Source: Microbacterium yannicii PS01
GTDB lineage: Bacteria; Actinomycetota; Actinomycetes; Actinomycetales; Microbacteriaceae
Reading direction: 5' to 3'
Assembly: GCF_000304335.1 (NCBI RefSeq)
Contig: NZ_CAJF01000007.1
Span: forward strand, 1 to 64,000
Length of the DNA stretch: 64,000 bases
The translations under genes were made by a program, and so were the position numbers. How positions within the stretch are numbered: the stretch's first letter is position 1; each line of letters starts with the position of its first letter. This document shows, piece by piece, positions 26,119 through 34,469 of this stretch. The notes under the pieces are model-generated. The model was given only the letters and a program-made list of their open reading frames with translations. It was not told where the DNA came from and searched no databases.

Positions 26119-27916
26119 GCGGCAAGGTGCTCGGGAGGCTGGACGAACGTCAGCTCGAAGCGGTGACCGCCCTGCGCGGACCTGTGGCCGTGCTGGCCGG
26201 TGCCGGCACCGGAAAGACGCGAGTCATCACGCACCGCATCGCCCACGGTGTCGACACGGGTGCGTACTCACCGGCCGGGTGATGGCGGTGACCTTCACGG
26301 CCAAGGCGGCCGGCGAGATGCGGGGCAGGTTGCGCGCGCTCGGCGTCGACGGCGTCGCGGCACGCACGTTCCACGCGGCGGCCCTTGCGCAGCTGAACTA
26401 CTTCTGGCCGACTCTGGCCGGCGATACCGCTCCTTCGATCGTCGACAACAAGGTGCGGCTGCTCGCCCATGCAGCCGACGGCGTGGGGATCAGTCCCGAC
26501 GTGGCGACGCTGCGCGACGTCGCGAGCGGCATCGAGTGGCGGAAGGTCTCGATGCTGAGCATCGAGGAGTACGCGGCCGCGCGACCCAACGGGGTCGGAA
26601 GGCTCAGCGTCGACCGCGTGGTGGCGTTGCAGCGCGCGTACGAGAAGCTCAAGGACGAGCGGCGCCAGCTCGACTTCGAAGACGTGCTCCTGGCCTGTGC
26701 CGGCATGCTCGAGGCCGAGCCGAAGGTGTCGAAGGCCGTGCGCGAGCAGTATCGCCACTTCACCGTCGACGAGTTCCAGGATGTCTCCCCGCTGCAGAAC
26801 CGGCTCCTCGAGCTGTGGCTCGGCGACCGGCGGGACCTGTGCGTGGTGGGCGACGCCAGCCAGACCATCTACTCGTTCGCCGGCGCCGAGGCCCGTTTCC
26901 TGCTCGACTTCGACAAGCGCTACGAAGAGGCCCGGGTGGTGCGCCTCGAGACCAACTACCGCTCGGATACCGCGATCCTCGGTGTCGCGAACGAGCTGAT
27001 GCGCGGGCGCCCCGGTGCGCTCCAACTGACCGCCGCCGTGAGCGCCGCGCCGGACGACGGGTCCGACGGGATCGGCGAGGGGCCCGCCGACCCTTCGATG
27101 CCCACCGTGACGGCCTTCGACGACGACCGGGCAGAGGCCCGTGCGATCGCCGCCCGGATCACCTCACAGATCGCCGGGGGCGTCGACCCTCGGCAGATCG
27201 CCGTGCTCTACAGGGCGCACTCGCAGTCGGCCGAGCTCGTCGCCGCGCTCGCGGACGCCGGTATCGCCGCCAGCGTCCTCGGGGGCAAGCGCTTCTTCGA
27301 CCTGCCCGAGGTGCGACAGGGCGTGATGGCGCTGCGCGGGGCGTCCGTCGCCCCGCTCGAAAGCGGATTCATCGACACCGTGCGCGACGTGCTGCGGTCT
27401 CTCGGGCTCACCGACGAGCCGCCGCAGGCGGGCGGCGCACTCCGTGACGCGTGGGAGGCCCGGGCGGCCCTGCTGAGGCTGGCACAGGAGGCGCCCCCCG
27501 GCACCACGCTGCGCGCCTTCACCGACGAGCTCACCGCGCGGGCGCGCGCTCACGATGAGCCTGCGCTGCGCACCGTGACTTTGGCCACCCTTCACGCGGC
27601 GAAAGGCCTCGAATGGGATCACGTCCACCTGGTGGGGGTGGCCGAGGGTCTTCTGCCCATCTCCTACGCGACGACCTTCGAGCAGGTCGACGAGGAGCGT
27701 CGCCTGGCGTACGTGGGCATCACGCGGGCCGGGCGAACGCTCTCTCTGACGTGGTCTCGAGGAGGACGGGAGCGGCAGCCGTCCCGCTTCCTGCGAGAGA
27801 TCGGCAGCGGCACTCTGCGTGCGGTCGGTGCTCCCGCACGGTCCGGTGCAGCGAACCGGCGCGCAGCGTCACCGACCGGCTCCGAGAGGACGACCGGCGT
27901 CCCTCGCGCTCGCTGA
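26115..27916 (+). pseudogene. uvrD2: UvrD2-type DNA helicase, split by a one-base frameshift
   Basis: SF1A helicase broken into two frames at 26277-26282. The first 55 codons hold the Q motif and Walker A ([10 protein letters not shown]) and stop at TGA 26280-26282. The other frame continues at once with [14 protein letters not shown] (motif Ia), then VDEFQDVSP (II), VGDASQTIYSFAGA (III), LETNYRSD (IV), TLHAAKGLEWDHV (V) and LAYVGITRAG (VI). Restoring one G to the GGG run at 26277-26279 joins them into a normal 600-aa protein ending SPAGVMAVTF across the joint. No HRDC or Cys4 tail is visible, so it is shorter than mycobacterial UvrD2. The remaining frame is undamaged, so a sequence error is likely. 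The ATG overlaps the nudC stop. Confidence 0.8.
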
Positions 27917-28586
27917 TCAGACGCCCGGCGACCAGCCCCGCCTCCCAGGCCACCGACGCATCGGACTCGACCCCGCGCCCGAGGAGCTGGGCGGCGACGG
28001 CGGGCCACGACGGCTCGCGATCGCGACGATGTGCCGCGACGCACGACAGGCAGGGAGACAGCCCCGGGGTCACGATCGGCCCGACCTCGGCCCCGGAGCC
28101 GGTCAAGACGACCGGAACGTGCACCAGATCGTGCGACATGAGTGCGGCGGCGGCGGCCGGCGGGACCACGCGGTGCACGACGAGGACGACCGCGATCGCG
28201 TCGGCGTGCGTCTCGTCGAGCGACGCGTAAGGCGGTGCGAGGTCGATCTCGATCCCCGCGGCGGCGAGGCCGGTGCCGACCGCGTCGCGCTGATCGTCCG
28301 GCACATCCTCGCCGGCCCGGAGCGTGACGAGCCGCCGAGTCGGGCTCGGCCGCGCGAGTGCCCGCCGGATGCGGGCGAGGAAGCGGGTGGCGGCGTCGCC
28401 GGAGGGTGCCCCCAGCGCCTGGGCGAACGGCACGTACGCGTCGTCCGGGATGCCGTTCTCGAGTTCGCGCACCAGACGCAGCTGCCACGGCCGCGGATCG
28501 TCGATCACGGCGACGGATTCGCCGCCGAACTGCAGGACGGTGGCGGAGCGCCACACCGGCGGGTGGGCGGGATCGATGCGCAGCAT
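27720..28586 (-). CDS. TOMM cyclodehydratase-like / leader-peptide-binding protein (Rv3196-like)
   Basis: 288 aa. The C-terminal half has the zinc tetrathiolate signature of azoline-forming (TOMM) cyclodehydratase C/ThiF-like domains: SPCLSCVAAHRRDREPSWP and, later, HAECRCR, giving two CxxC/CxC pairs, with a conserved-looking SVTLRAG just before the second. No YcaO (D) partner, dehydrogenase or precursor peptide is in the window, so a RiPP role is unproven. It lies downstream of the DUF2342 metalloprotease on the same strand. The 3' end overlaps uvrD2 antisense by 197 bases; the last 26 residues after ECRCR are probably not conserved. The ATG has GGAAGG upstream. Confidence 0.62.
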   Translation of the reverse strand: MLRIDPAHPPVWRSATVLQFGGESVAVIDDPRPWQLRLVRELENGIPDDAYVPFAQALGAPSGDAATRFLARIRRALARPSPTRRLVTLRAGEDVPDDQRDAVGTGLAAAGIEIDLAPPYASLDETHADAIAVVLVVHRVVPPAAAAALMSHDLVHVPVVLTGSGAEVGPIVTPGLSPCLSCVAAHRRDREPSWPAVAAQLLGRGVESDASVAWEAGLVAGRLISEREGRRSSSRSRSVTLRAGSLHRTVREHRPHAECRCRSLAGSGTAAAPVLLETTSERAFARPA

Positions 28587-28625
28587 CTCTCGATCCTTCC
28601 CGGCGGAGGCACCGTGCGGGCGCTG

Positions 28626-28669
28626 TCCACAGGATCCGGAAGGCGAGGGCGCCGTCCCGGTCCTGTGGA
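28626..28669. terminator. inverted repeat between metalloprotease and cyclodehydratase-like genes
   Basis: Arms TCCACAGGATCCGG (28626-28639) and CCGGTCCTGTGGA (28657-28669) pair over 13 bases with one bulged T and a 17-base loop. It lies 11 bases past the metalloprotease stop and could end or attenuate that transcript. There is no T-run. Confidence 0.45.
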
Positions 28670-28679
28670 GGAGTCGCTG

Positions 28680-30131
28680 CTAAGCCGGACGCTGGTCGTC
28701 GGGGGAGGCGGGGCCGTCGTCCGAGGGGCCCGGGTCGGGATCGGACGGGTCCGCGGGTGCGTCCCCTCCCGCATCGGCTCCCCGCTGGTCTTCGGCCGAC
28801 AGCAGCCGCGCCAGGGCGTCGTCCATCTCGTCGGGCGCCGGCTCCTCGCCGCGAGCGTGGGCCTCGAGTCGCGCCACGAGAGCCGCCGGATCGTCGATAT
28901 CGGATGCCTGGGGCATGAGGTCGGGGTAGTCCCACAGCGCGTCGCGCGCTGCCGGCCCCACGGCATCCGTCACCGCGCGCCACATCGCAGCCGCCTCGCG
29001 CATGCGGCGGGGCCGGAGCTCGAGACCGACCAGAGTGCTCAGCGCCCGCTCGGCAGGGCCGCCGACCGCGCGCCGGCGTCGGACGGCCTCGGCGATCCGC
29101 GGTGCCGAGGGCAGCCGAGACGTGGCGTCCTCGGTGACGACCTCGACCCAGCCCTCGATGGTCGCGAGCAGATTCTCCAGACGCGCGAGCGCCGCCTTCT
29201 GCGCCTCGGAGCGCTCGGGGAGCAGTGCGCCGCTCTCGAGCGCACGCCGCAGCTCTTCGGGCTCGGAGGGATCGAAGCGCGATGCGAGGTCTTCGAGCGC
29301 ACCGGTGTCGACGTGCACGCCGCGGGCGAAATCGGTCACCTGCGAGATGACGTGCAGGCGCAGCCAGCGTGCGTGCCGGAACAGCCGGGCGTGCGCCAGC
29401 TCGCGGGTCGCGACGTACAGCGCGAGCTGATCGTCGGGAACCTCGAGGTCACGACCGAAGTCGGCGAAGTTCTGGGGAAGGATCGCAGCCTGCCCGTCGG
29501 GCATCAGCGGGATCCCGACATCGCCGCCGCTGACGACCTCTTTGGAGAGGTTGCCGACGACCTGCCCGAGCTGCGACGCGAACAGCGAGCCGCCCACGGT
29601 GCGCATGAGCCGGCCGGCACCCTGCACCAGGCCCTGCATGTCTTCGGGGGCCTGCTCGCTGAGAGCGGCCGTGAGGGCATCGGCGATGCTGGTGGCGACG
29701 GGCTCGGCGAGCTGCTGCCACACCGGCAGCGTGGCCTCGACCCAGCCGCCGCGCGTCAGGGGCTGCGCAGGAGCGGGCAGCTCCGAGATCGTCGTCGCCT
29801 CGCTGAGCCACAGGGTCGCGAGCGAGAACGCCTGATCCAGGTCGGTGCGCTGACCGGTGGTCACCCCGAGGCCGTCCTGGTTCGCGATGTGCAGGGCCTG
29901 GCGCTCGGCCATGTCCCACGCGATGCCGCCCTGCCCGGCGCCGGCGAAGGCGCCCTGCAGCTGGCTCATCACCGCCTGCATCATCGCCGGATCGATGTTC
30001 ATGCCCGACAGCCGTGAGAGCTGCTCGGGATCGATGCCTCCCGCGCCACCCCCGAAGAGCTGACGGATCAGCTCCTGGAACTCTTCTTCGGGACTCTGGT
30101 CGCTGCTGGAATCGGACTCGTCGCCTGCCAC
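28680..30131 (-). CDS. DUF2342 zinc-dependent metalloprotease-like protein
   Basis: 483-aa member of the DUF2342 (COG5282, Rv3195-like) family, proposed zincins of unknown substrate. The signature helix reads ATRELAHARLFRHARWL near residue 240: the Glu and second His of an HExxH-like motif are present but the first His position is Arg. An N-terminal family block (GIAWDMAERQALHIANQDG) is preceded by an acidic leader. The C-terminal 50 residues are Asp/Pro-rich and disordered. It starts with GTG, with AAGGCGG upstream. It is divergent from the PDZ/Lon-like gene, as in the mycobacterial Rv3194c-Rv3195 pair. Confidence 0.75.
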   Translation of the reverse strand: MAGDESDSSSDQSPEEEFQELIRQLFGGGAGGIDPEQLSRLSGMNIDPAMMQAVMSQLQGAFAGAGQGGIAWDMAERQALHIANQDGLGVTTGQRTDLDQAFSLATLWLSEATTISELPAPAQPLTRGGWVEATLPVWQQLAEPVATSIADALTAALSEQAPEDMQGLVQGAGRLMRTVGGSLFASQLGQVVGNLSKEVVSGGDVGIPLMPDGQAAILPQNFADFGRDLEVPDDQLALYVATRELAHARLFRHARWLRLHVISQVTDFARGVHVDTGALEDLASRFDPSEPEELRRALESGALLPERSEAQKAALARLENLLATIEGWVEVVTEDATSRLPSAPRIAEAVRRRRAVGGPAERALSTLVGLELRPRRMREAAAMWRAVTDAVGPAARDALWDYPDLMPQASDIDDPAALVARLEAHARGEEPAPDEMDDALARLLSAEDQRGADAGGDAPADPSDPDPGPSDDGPASPDDQRPA

Positions 30132-30275
30132 TTCAGCCGCCTTTCAGCCGGTCGATGACGTCTCGCTCTACGCTAGTCGCAGCATCCGTCGCACTCTCCG
30201 GCCAGGACCCCGAACGCCTTACGCCGGTCGCGAACGACCGGCATCCCACCCCAAGGCACAACAGAGAGGTCACGC
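30132..30275. promoter_or_regulatory. divergent promoter region, metalloprotease / PDZ-Lon protease
   Basis: 144 bases between divergent starts. Overlapping TACGCT (plus) and TAGCGT (minus) hexamers lie around 30170-30177. An AGAGAGG ribosome-binding site precedes the GTG at 30276. Both proteases would thus be expressed from one control region with short leaders. Confidence 0.35.
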
Positions 30276-31400
30276 GTGGCCCTGTTCGACGAGAACACAA
30301 CGATCACGCCCGCCCCGCGGCAGCGCATGTCCCGCCGCACGATCACGGGCATCTGGGCTCTCGCCGTGGCCATGATGATGCTGCTGATCATCACGTTCCT
30401 TCCCACGTCCTATGTGGTGCAGCAGCCGGGCCCGGTCTACAACACGCTGGGGTCGGCCACCTCCTCGGAGGGCGAGGAGGTGCCGCTCATCTCGATCGAA
30501 GGAGCCGAGACCTACCCGACGGCCGGGGCGCTGGATCTTCTCACCGTGCAGGTGCAGGGCAACCGCGAGCGCACCCCGTCGTGGTTCGAGCTGGCGACGG
30601 CCTGGTTCGATCAGACCAAGGCGGTGCTGCCGATCGAGACGGTCTTCCCGGAGGGCGAGACCACCCAGGAGCGCAACGAGCAGAGCGCGGCCATGATGGT
30701 CGACTCCCAGCAGGACTCCACCGCCGCCGCGCTGAGCGAGCTCGGCTACGACATCGGCGCGCAGCTGGCGGTGCACTCGATTCCCGACGGCTCACCCGCG
30801 AAGGGGATCCTCGAAGAGGAGGACCTCATCCTCGCTGCAGACGGTCAGGACGTGACGGATGTCTCCGAGCTGCGGTCGATCATCGAGGAGGGCGAGGGTG
30901 CGCCGGTGGAACTGCTCATCGAGCGGGACGGCGACGAGGAGACCGTCGAGGTCACCCCGGAGGAGGCGACCGTCGACGGGGAGACCGGGTGGCGCATCGG
31001 AGTGAGCCTCATCACCGACTACGACTTCCCGATCGATGTCACGATCCAGCTCAACAATGTCGGCGGCCCGAGCGCCGGCATGATGTTCGCGCTCGGAATC
31101 ATCGACACCCTCACGCCCGGAGAGCTCAACGGCGGCGCGCAGGTCGCCGGCACCGGCACCATCACCGCCGACGGCACGGTGGGACCCATCGGCGGCATCC
31201 GCCAGAAGCTGTGGGGCGCTCAGGATGCCGGAGCCGAGTGGTTCCTCGCGCCCGAGGCGAACTGCAACGAGGTCGTCGGCCACATCCCTGCCGGGCTCGA
31301 GGTGTTCGCCATCGAGGACCTCGACGACGCCCTCGCCGTGCTCGACGCGGTGCGGGAGGACGGCGACACCTCGGCGCTGCCCACCTGCGCGGCGCCGTGA
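30276..31400 (+). CDS. PDZ-domain Lon-like membrane protease (YlbL family)
   Basis: 374 aa. One N-terminal membrane helix (about 22-42) places the rest outside the membrane. The PDZ domain is at about 165-240 (IPDGSPAKGILEEEDLILAA). The S16 Lon-type proteolytic domain is at about 250-370, with the Ser-Lys dyad visible as the Ser in NVGGPSAGMMFALG and the Lys in GGIRQKLWGA. This matches Rv3194c/YlbL-type envelope proteases without an ATPase. Substrates are unknown. UPF0182 follows 71 bases downstream, as in Mycobacterium. Confidence 0.82.
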   Translation: MALFDENTTITPAPRQRMSRRTITGIWALAVAMMMLLIITFLPTSYVVQQPGPVYNTLGSATSSEGEEVPLISIEGAETYPTAGALDLLTVQVQGNRERTPSWFELATAWFDQTKAVLPIETVFPEGETTQERNEQSAAMMVDSQQDSTAAALSELGYDIGAQLAVHSIPDGSPAKGILEEEDLILAADGQDVTDVSELRSIIEEGEGAPVELLIERDGDEETVEVTPEEATVDGETGWRIGVSLITDYDFPIDVTIQLNNVGGPSAGMMFALGIIDTLTPGELNGGAQVAGTGTITADGTVGPIGGIRQKLWGAQDAGAEWFLAPEANCNEVVGHIPAGLEVFAIEDLDDALAVLDAVREDGDTSALPTCAAP

Positions 31401-31459
31401 CGCGGATTCTCAGGGATTTCGCCCAGCGCGGACGCGGCGGGCGCTCAGAACCAGCCGCC

Positions 31460-31465
31460 TAGGAT
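31460..31465 (+). promoter_or_regulatory. -10 element for the UPF0182 gene
   Basis: TAGGAT ends six bases before the GTG at 31472; no ribosome-binding site is visible. Confidence 0.45.
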
Positions 31466-31471
31466 GGAACA

Positions 31472-34402
31472 GTGACCACGACCTCCCCGCCGCCCTCGGC
31501 CACACCCTCGCGCTCTCGCCGCATCATCGCCATCACGCTCGCCATCATCGCCGCGCTCGTGGTGGCGTTCTTCGTCTTCGCCAGCCTGTACGCCGACTGG
31601 CTCTGGTACGAGCAGCTCGGATTCGACTCGGTGCTGCTGACCCAGTGGGGCGCGCGCGTGCTGATGTTCGTCATCGGCTTCCTCGGCATGGCGGTCCCGG
31701 TGTGGCTCGCGATCCAGCTCGCCTACCGCCTGCGCCCCGTGTACGCGCGCCTGAGCTCTCAGCTCGACCGCTACCAGGAGGTCGTCGAGCCGCTGCGCCG
31801 CCTGGCGATGTGGGGGATCCCGGTCTTCTTCGGCTTCTTCGCCGGCTTCGCGGCGTCCGCCCAGTGGGAGACGACCTGGCTCTGGTTCAACGGCGTCGCG
31901 ACCGACACCCGCGACCCGCTGTTCAACCTCGACACCGGCTTCTACATGTTCGCGATGCCCTTCTGGGGCACCCTGATCGGCTTCGTGTCAGCCGTCCTGC
32001 TGGTCTGCCTGCTCGTGACGGCGCTGGTGTCGTACCTGTACGGCTCGGTCCGCGTCGGCCAGCGCGAGCTGCGCATCTCGAAATCCGCCCGCATCCAGCT
32101 CGCCGTCATCGCGGGTCTGTACCTGCTCGTGCAGGGGGTGAGCCTGTGGCTCGACCGCTACCGCACGCTCGTCGAGCCCGGCGCCGCGGGGCGCATCACA
32201 GGCCCGGGCTACACCGAGGCCAACGCCGTCATCCAGGGCCAGACGATCCTCGCGTTCGCCGCAGTCATCGTGGCCCTCCTCTTCTTCGTCACCGCGGTCA
32301 TCGGCCGCTGGCGCTACCCCTTGATCGCCACCGCGCTGCTCGTGGTCTCGGCCATCGTGCTCGGCGTGGGCTACCCGTGGGTGGTGCGCACCTTCCAGGT
32401 GCAGCCCAACCAGCTGGCGTACGAGAGCGAGTACTACCAGCACAACATCGACATGACGAAAGAGGCGTACGGCATCGACGGCCTCGAGAAGAGCGACTTC
32501 GAAGCCGTCACCGACGTGGGCCCGGGGCAGCTGCGCGAGGACGCCGAGACCACGGCGTCGATCCGCATCATGGATCCCGCGATCATCCCGCCCACGGTGC
32601 GCCAGCAGGAGCAGTACCGCGCGTACTACCAGTTCGCCGAGACGCTGGACGTCGACCGCTACGAGGTGGCCGGCGAGTCGCAGGACACACTGGTCTCGGT
32701 CCGAGAGCTGAACGTGGACCAGCTCGGCGCCGCGTCGACATGGCAGAACACCACCGTGGTCTACACGCACGGCTACGGACTGGTCGCAGCGAAGGGCAAC
32801 GCCCGCACCGTCGACGGCTTCCCCGAGTTCATCGAGCGCGGCATCCCCGCCACCGGAGTTCTCTCGGAGGGCGAGGGCTTCGAGCCCCGCGTGTACTTCG
32901 GCGAGGCATCCCCGCCGTACTCGATCGTCGGCGCCCCCGAGGGCGCGGACCCGGTGGAGCTGGATTACCCCTCCGGTGCCGACGGCGAATCCGAGACCCG
33001 CACGACCTTCGAAGGCGACGGCGGGCCGTCGGTGGGCAACGTGTTCAATCGCCTCATCTACGCCCTGAAGTTCCAGTCCGAGCAGATCCTGTTCTCGGAC
33101 TACGTGAACCAGGACTCCCAGATTCTGTACGACCGCAACCCGGTCGACCGGGTGCAGAAGGCGGCGCCGTACCTGACGCTCGACAGCGACCCGTACCCGA
33201 GTGTCGTCGACGGCCGGATCGTCTGGATCGTGGACGGCTACACGCTGAGTGCGAACTACCCGTACTCCTCGACGGTGAGCCTGCAGGGCGCGATCGCCGA
33301 CTCGGCCAACACCCAGCCGCGCTTCGCCCTCGACGACATCAACTACGTGCGCAACTCGGTCAAGGCGACCGTCGACGCGTACGACGGGTCGGTCACCCTC
33401 TACGCGTGGGACGCCGAGGACCCGATTCTGCAGACGTGGCAGAAGGTCTACCCGAACACCATCGAGTCGATCAGCGAGATGTCGGGCGATCTGATGAGCC
33501 ACGTCCGCTACCCGACCGACCTGTTCAAGATCCAGCGCGCCATGCTGGGCGTGTATCACGTCGACGACGCGCGAGCCTTCTACCAGCGCGACAACGCGTG
33601 GGAGACGCCGGAGGACCCGGTGGACCCGGGCACCTATCAGCCGCCGTACTACCTGACGATGCAGATGCCGGGTCAGGAGACGCCGTCGTACTCGATGTTC
33701 ACGACCTTCATCCCCTCATCCGAGGGCGGATCGAGCCGGAACGTGATGATGGGCTACCTCGCGGTGGATTCGAACGCGGGGAACGAGGCGGGGACGAAGA
33801 ACGCCGACTACGGCAAGCTCCGCATGCTCGAGATCGCCGCCGAGACGCCGGTGCCCGGCCCCGGGCAGGTGCAGAACACGTTCAACGCCGACCCGGCGGT
33901 CTCGGCCCAGATCAACATCCTCTCCCAGGGCCAGTCGGACGTGCTCAACGGCAACCTGCTGACCCTTCCGGTCGGCGGCGGCCTCCTGTACGTCCAGCCG
34001 GTCTTCGTCCAGTCCTCGGGCAGTACGCAACTGCCGACGCTGCAGCGCGTGCTGGTGGGCTTCGGAGACAGGATCGCGTTCGAGAACACGCTCGACGAGG
34101 CGCTCGACGTGCTGTTCGGCGGCGACTCCGGAGCGGATGCCGGAGACACCGAGGTCACTCCCGCGCCCGGAGAGACTCCGACTCCCGAACCGACGGAGCC
34201 GACCGAGCCGACGGAGCCGACCGAGCCCGCCGAGCCCACCGTCCCGACCGACGCGTACCAGGCGGCGCTGCAGGAGGCGCAGCAGGCGATGCTCGAGAGG
34301 GATGCCGCACTCAAGGCCGGCGACCTCACGGCGTTCGCCGCCGCCGACGACCGTCTGACCGCCGCGGTCGAGACGCTCATCGAGCTGGGCGCTCAGCAGT
34401 AG
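31472..34402 (+). CDS. UPF0182 family membrane protein
   Basis: 976 aa, COG1615 family (Rv3193c/Rv0064-like). Seven membrane helices occupy about residues 12-320, with the typical SLYADWLWYEQLGFDSV loop between the first two. A large external domain of about 550 residues follows (IMDPAIIPPTVRQQEQYRAY, then DQTILYDRNP-like and NAWETPEDP segments). The C-terminal 130 residues contain a TEP/TEPA repeat and an Ala/Gln-rich helix. The function is unknown. The gene ends at a strong hairpin. Confidence 0.85.
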   Translation: MTTTSPPPSATPSRSRRIIAITLAIIAALVVAFFVFASLYADWLWYEQLGFDSVLLTQWGARVLMFVIGFLGMAVPVWLAIQLAYRLRPVYARLSSQLDRYQEVVEPLRRLAMWGIPVFFGFFAGFAASAQWETTWLWFNGVATDTRDPLFNLDTGFYMFAMPFWGTLIGFVSAVLLVCLLVTALVSYLYGSVRVGQRELRISKSARIQLAVIAGLYLLVQGVSLWLDRYRTLVEPGAAGRITGPGYTEANAVIQGQTILAFAAVIVALLFFVTAVIGRWRYPLIATALLVVSAIVLGVGYPWVVRTFQVQPNQLAYESEYYQHNIDMTKEAYGIDGLEKSDFEAVTDVGPGQLREDAETTASIRIMDPAIIPPTVRQQEQYRAYYQFAETLDVDRYEVAGESQDTLVSVRELNVDQLGAASTWQNTTVVYTHGYGLVAAKGNARTVDGFPEFIERGIPATGVLSEGEGFEPRVYFGEASPPYSIVGAPEGADPVELDYPSGADGESETRTTFEGDGGPSVGNVFNRLIYALKFQSEQILFSDYVNQDSQILYDRNPVDRVQKAAPYLTLDSDPYPSVVDGRIVWIVDGYTLSANYPYSSTVSLQGAIADSANTQPRFALDDINYVRNSVKATVDAYDGSVTLYAWDAEDPILQTWQKVYPNTIESISEMSGDLMSHVRYPTDLFKIQRAMLGVYHVDDARAFYQRDNAWETPEDPVDPGTYQPPYYLTMQMPGQETPSYSMFTTFIPSSEGGSSRNVMMGYLAVDSNAGNEAGTKNADYGKLRMLEIAAETPVPGPGQVQNTFNADPAVSAQINILSQGQSDVLNGNLLTLPVGGGLLYVQPVFVQSSGSTQLPTLQRVLVGFGDRIAFENTLDEALDVLFGGDSGADAGDTEVTPAPGETPTPEPTEPTEPTEPTEPAEPTVPTDAYQAALQEAQQAMLERDAALKAGDLTAFAAADDRLTAAVETLIELGAQQ
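34187..34246 (+). repeat. TEP codon repeat in the UPF0182 gene
   Basis: About six tandem copies of a nine-base unit encoding Glu-Pro-Thr/Ala, likely a wall-spanning or flexible spacer. In-frame copy-number variation is expected. Confidence 0.6.
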
Positions 34403-34416
34403 CTCACTGCGTCAGC

Positions 34417-34449
34417 ACGAAGGGCCGGCCCGGCGGGCCGGCCCTTCGT
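34417..34449. terminator. bidirectional intrinsic terminator
   Basis: A perfect 15-bp stem, ACGAAGGGCCGGCCC paired with GGGCCGGCCCTTCGT, with a three-base loop. It ends the UPF0182 gene (+) and the carotenoid operon (-). Confidence 0.88.
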
Positions 34450-34469
34450 CCGTATGAGCCGAGTCCCGC

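Noticed and set aside
26277..26284. Programmed frameshift in uvrD2
   Set aside because: No slippery heptamer, stimulatory stem or upstream ribosome-binding site is evident, and similar homopolymer breaks occur in unrelated genes nearby.
28626..28669. TCCACA words considered as DnaA boxes or an origin
   Set aside because: Only partial matches, no cluster of boxes, no dnaA or dnaN nearby; better explained as a hairpin.
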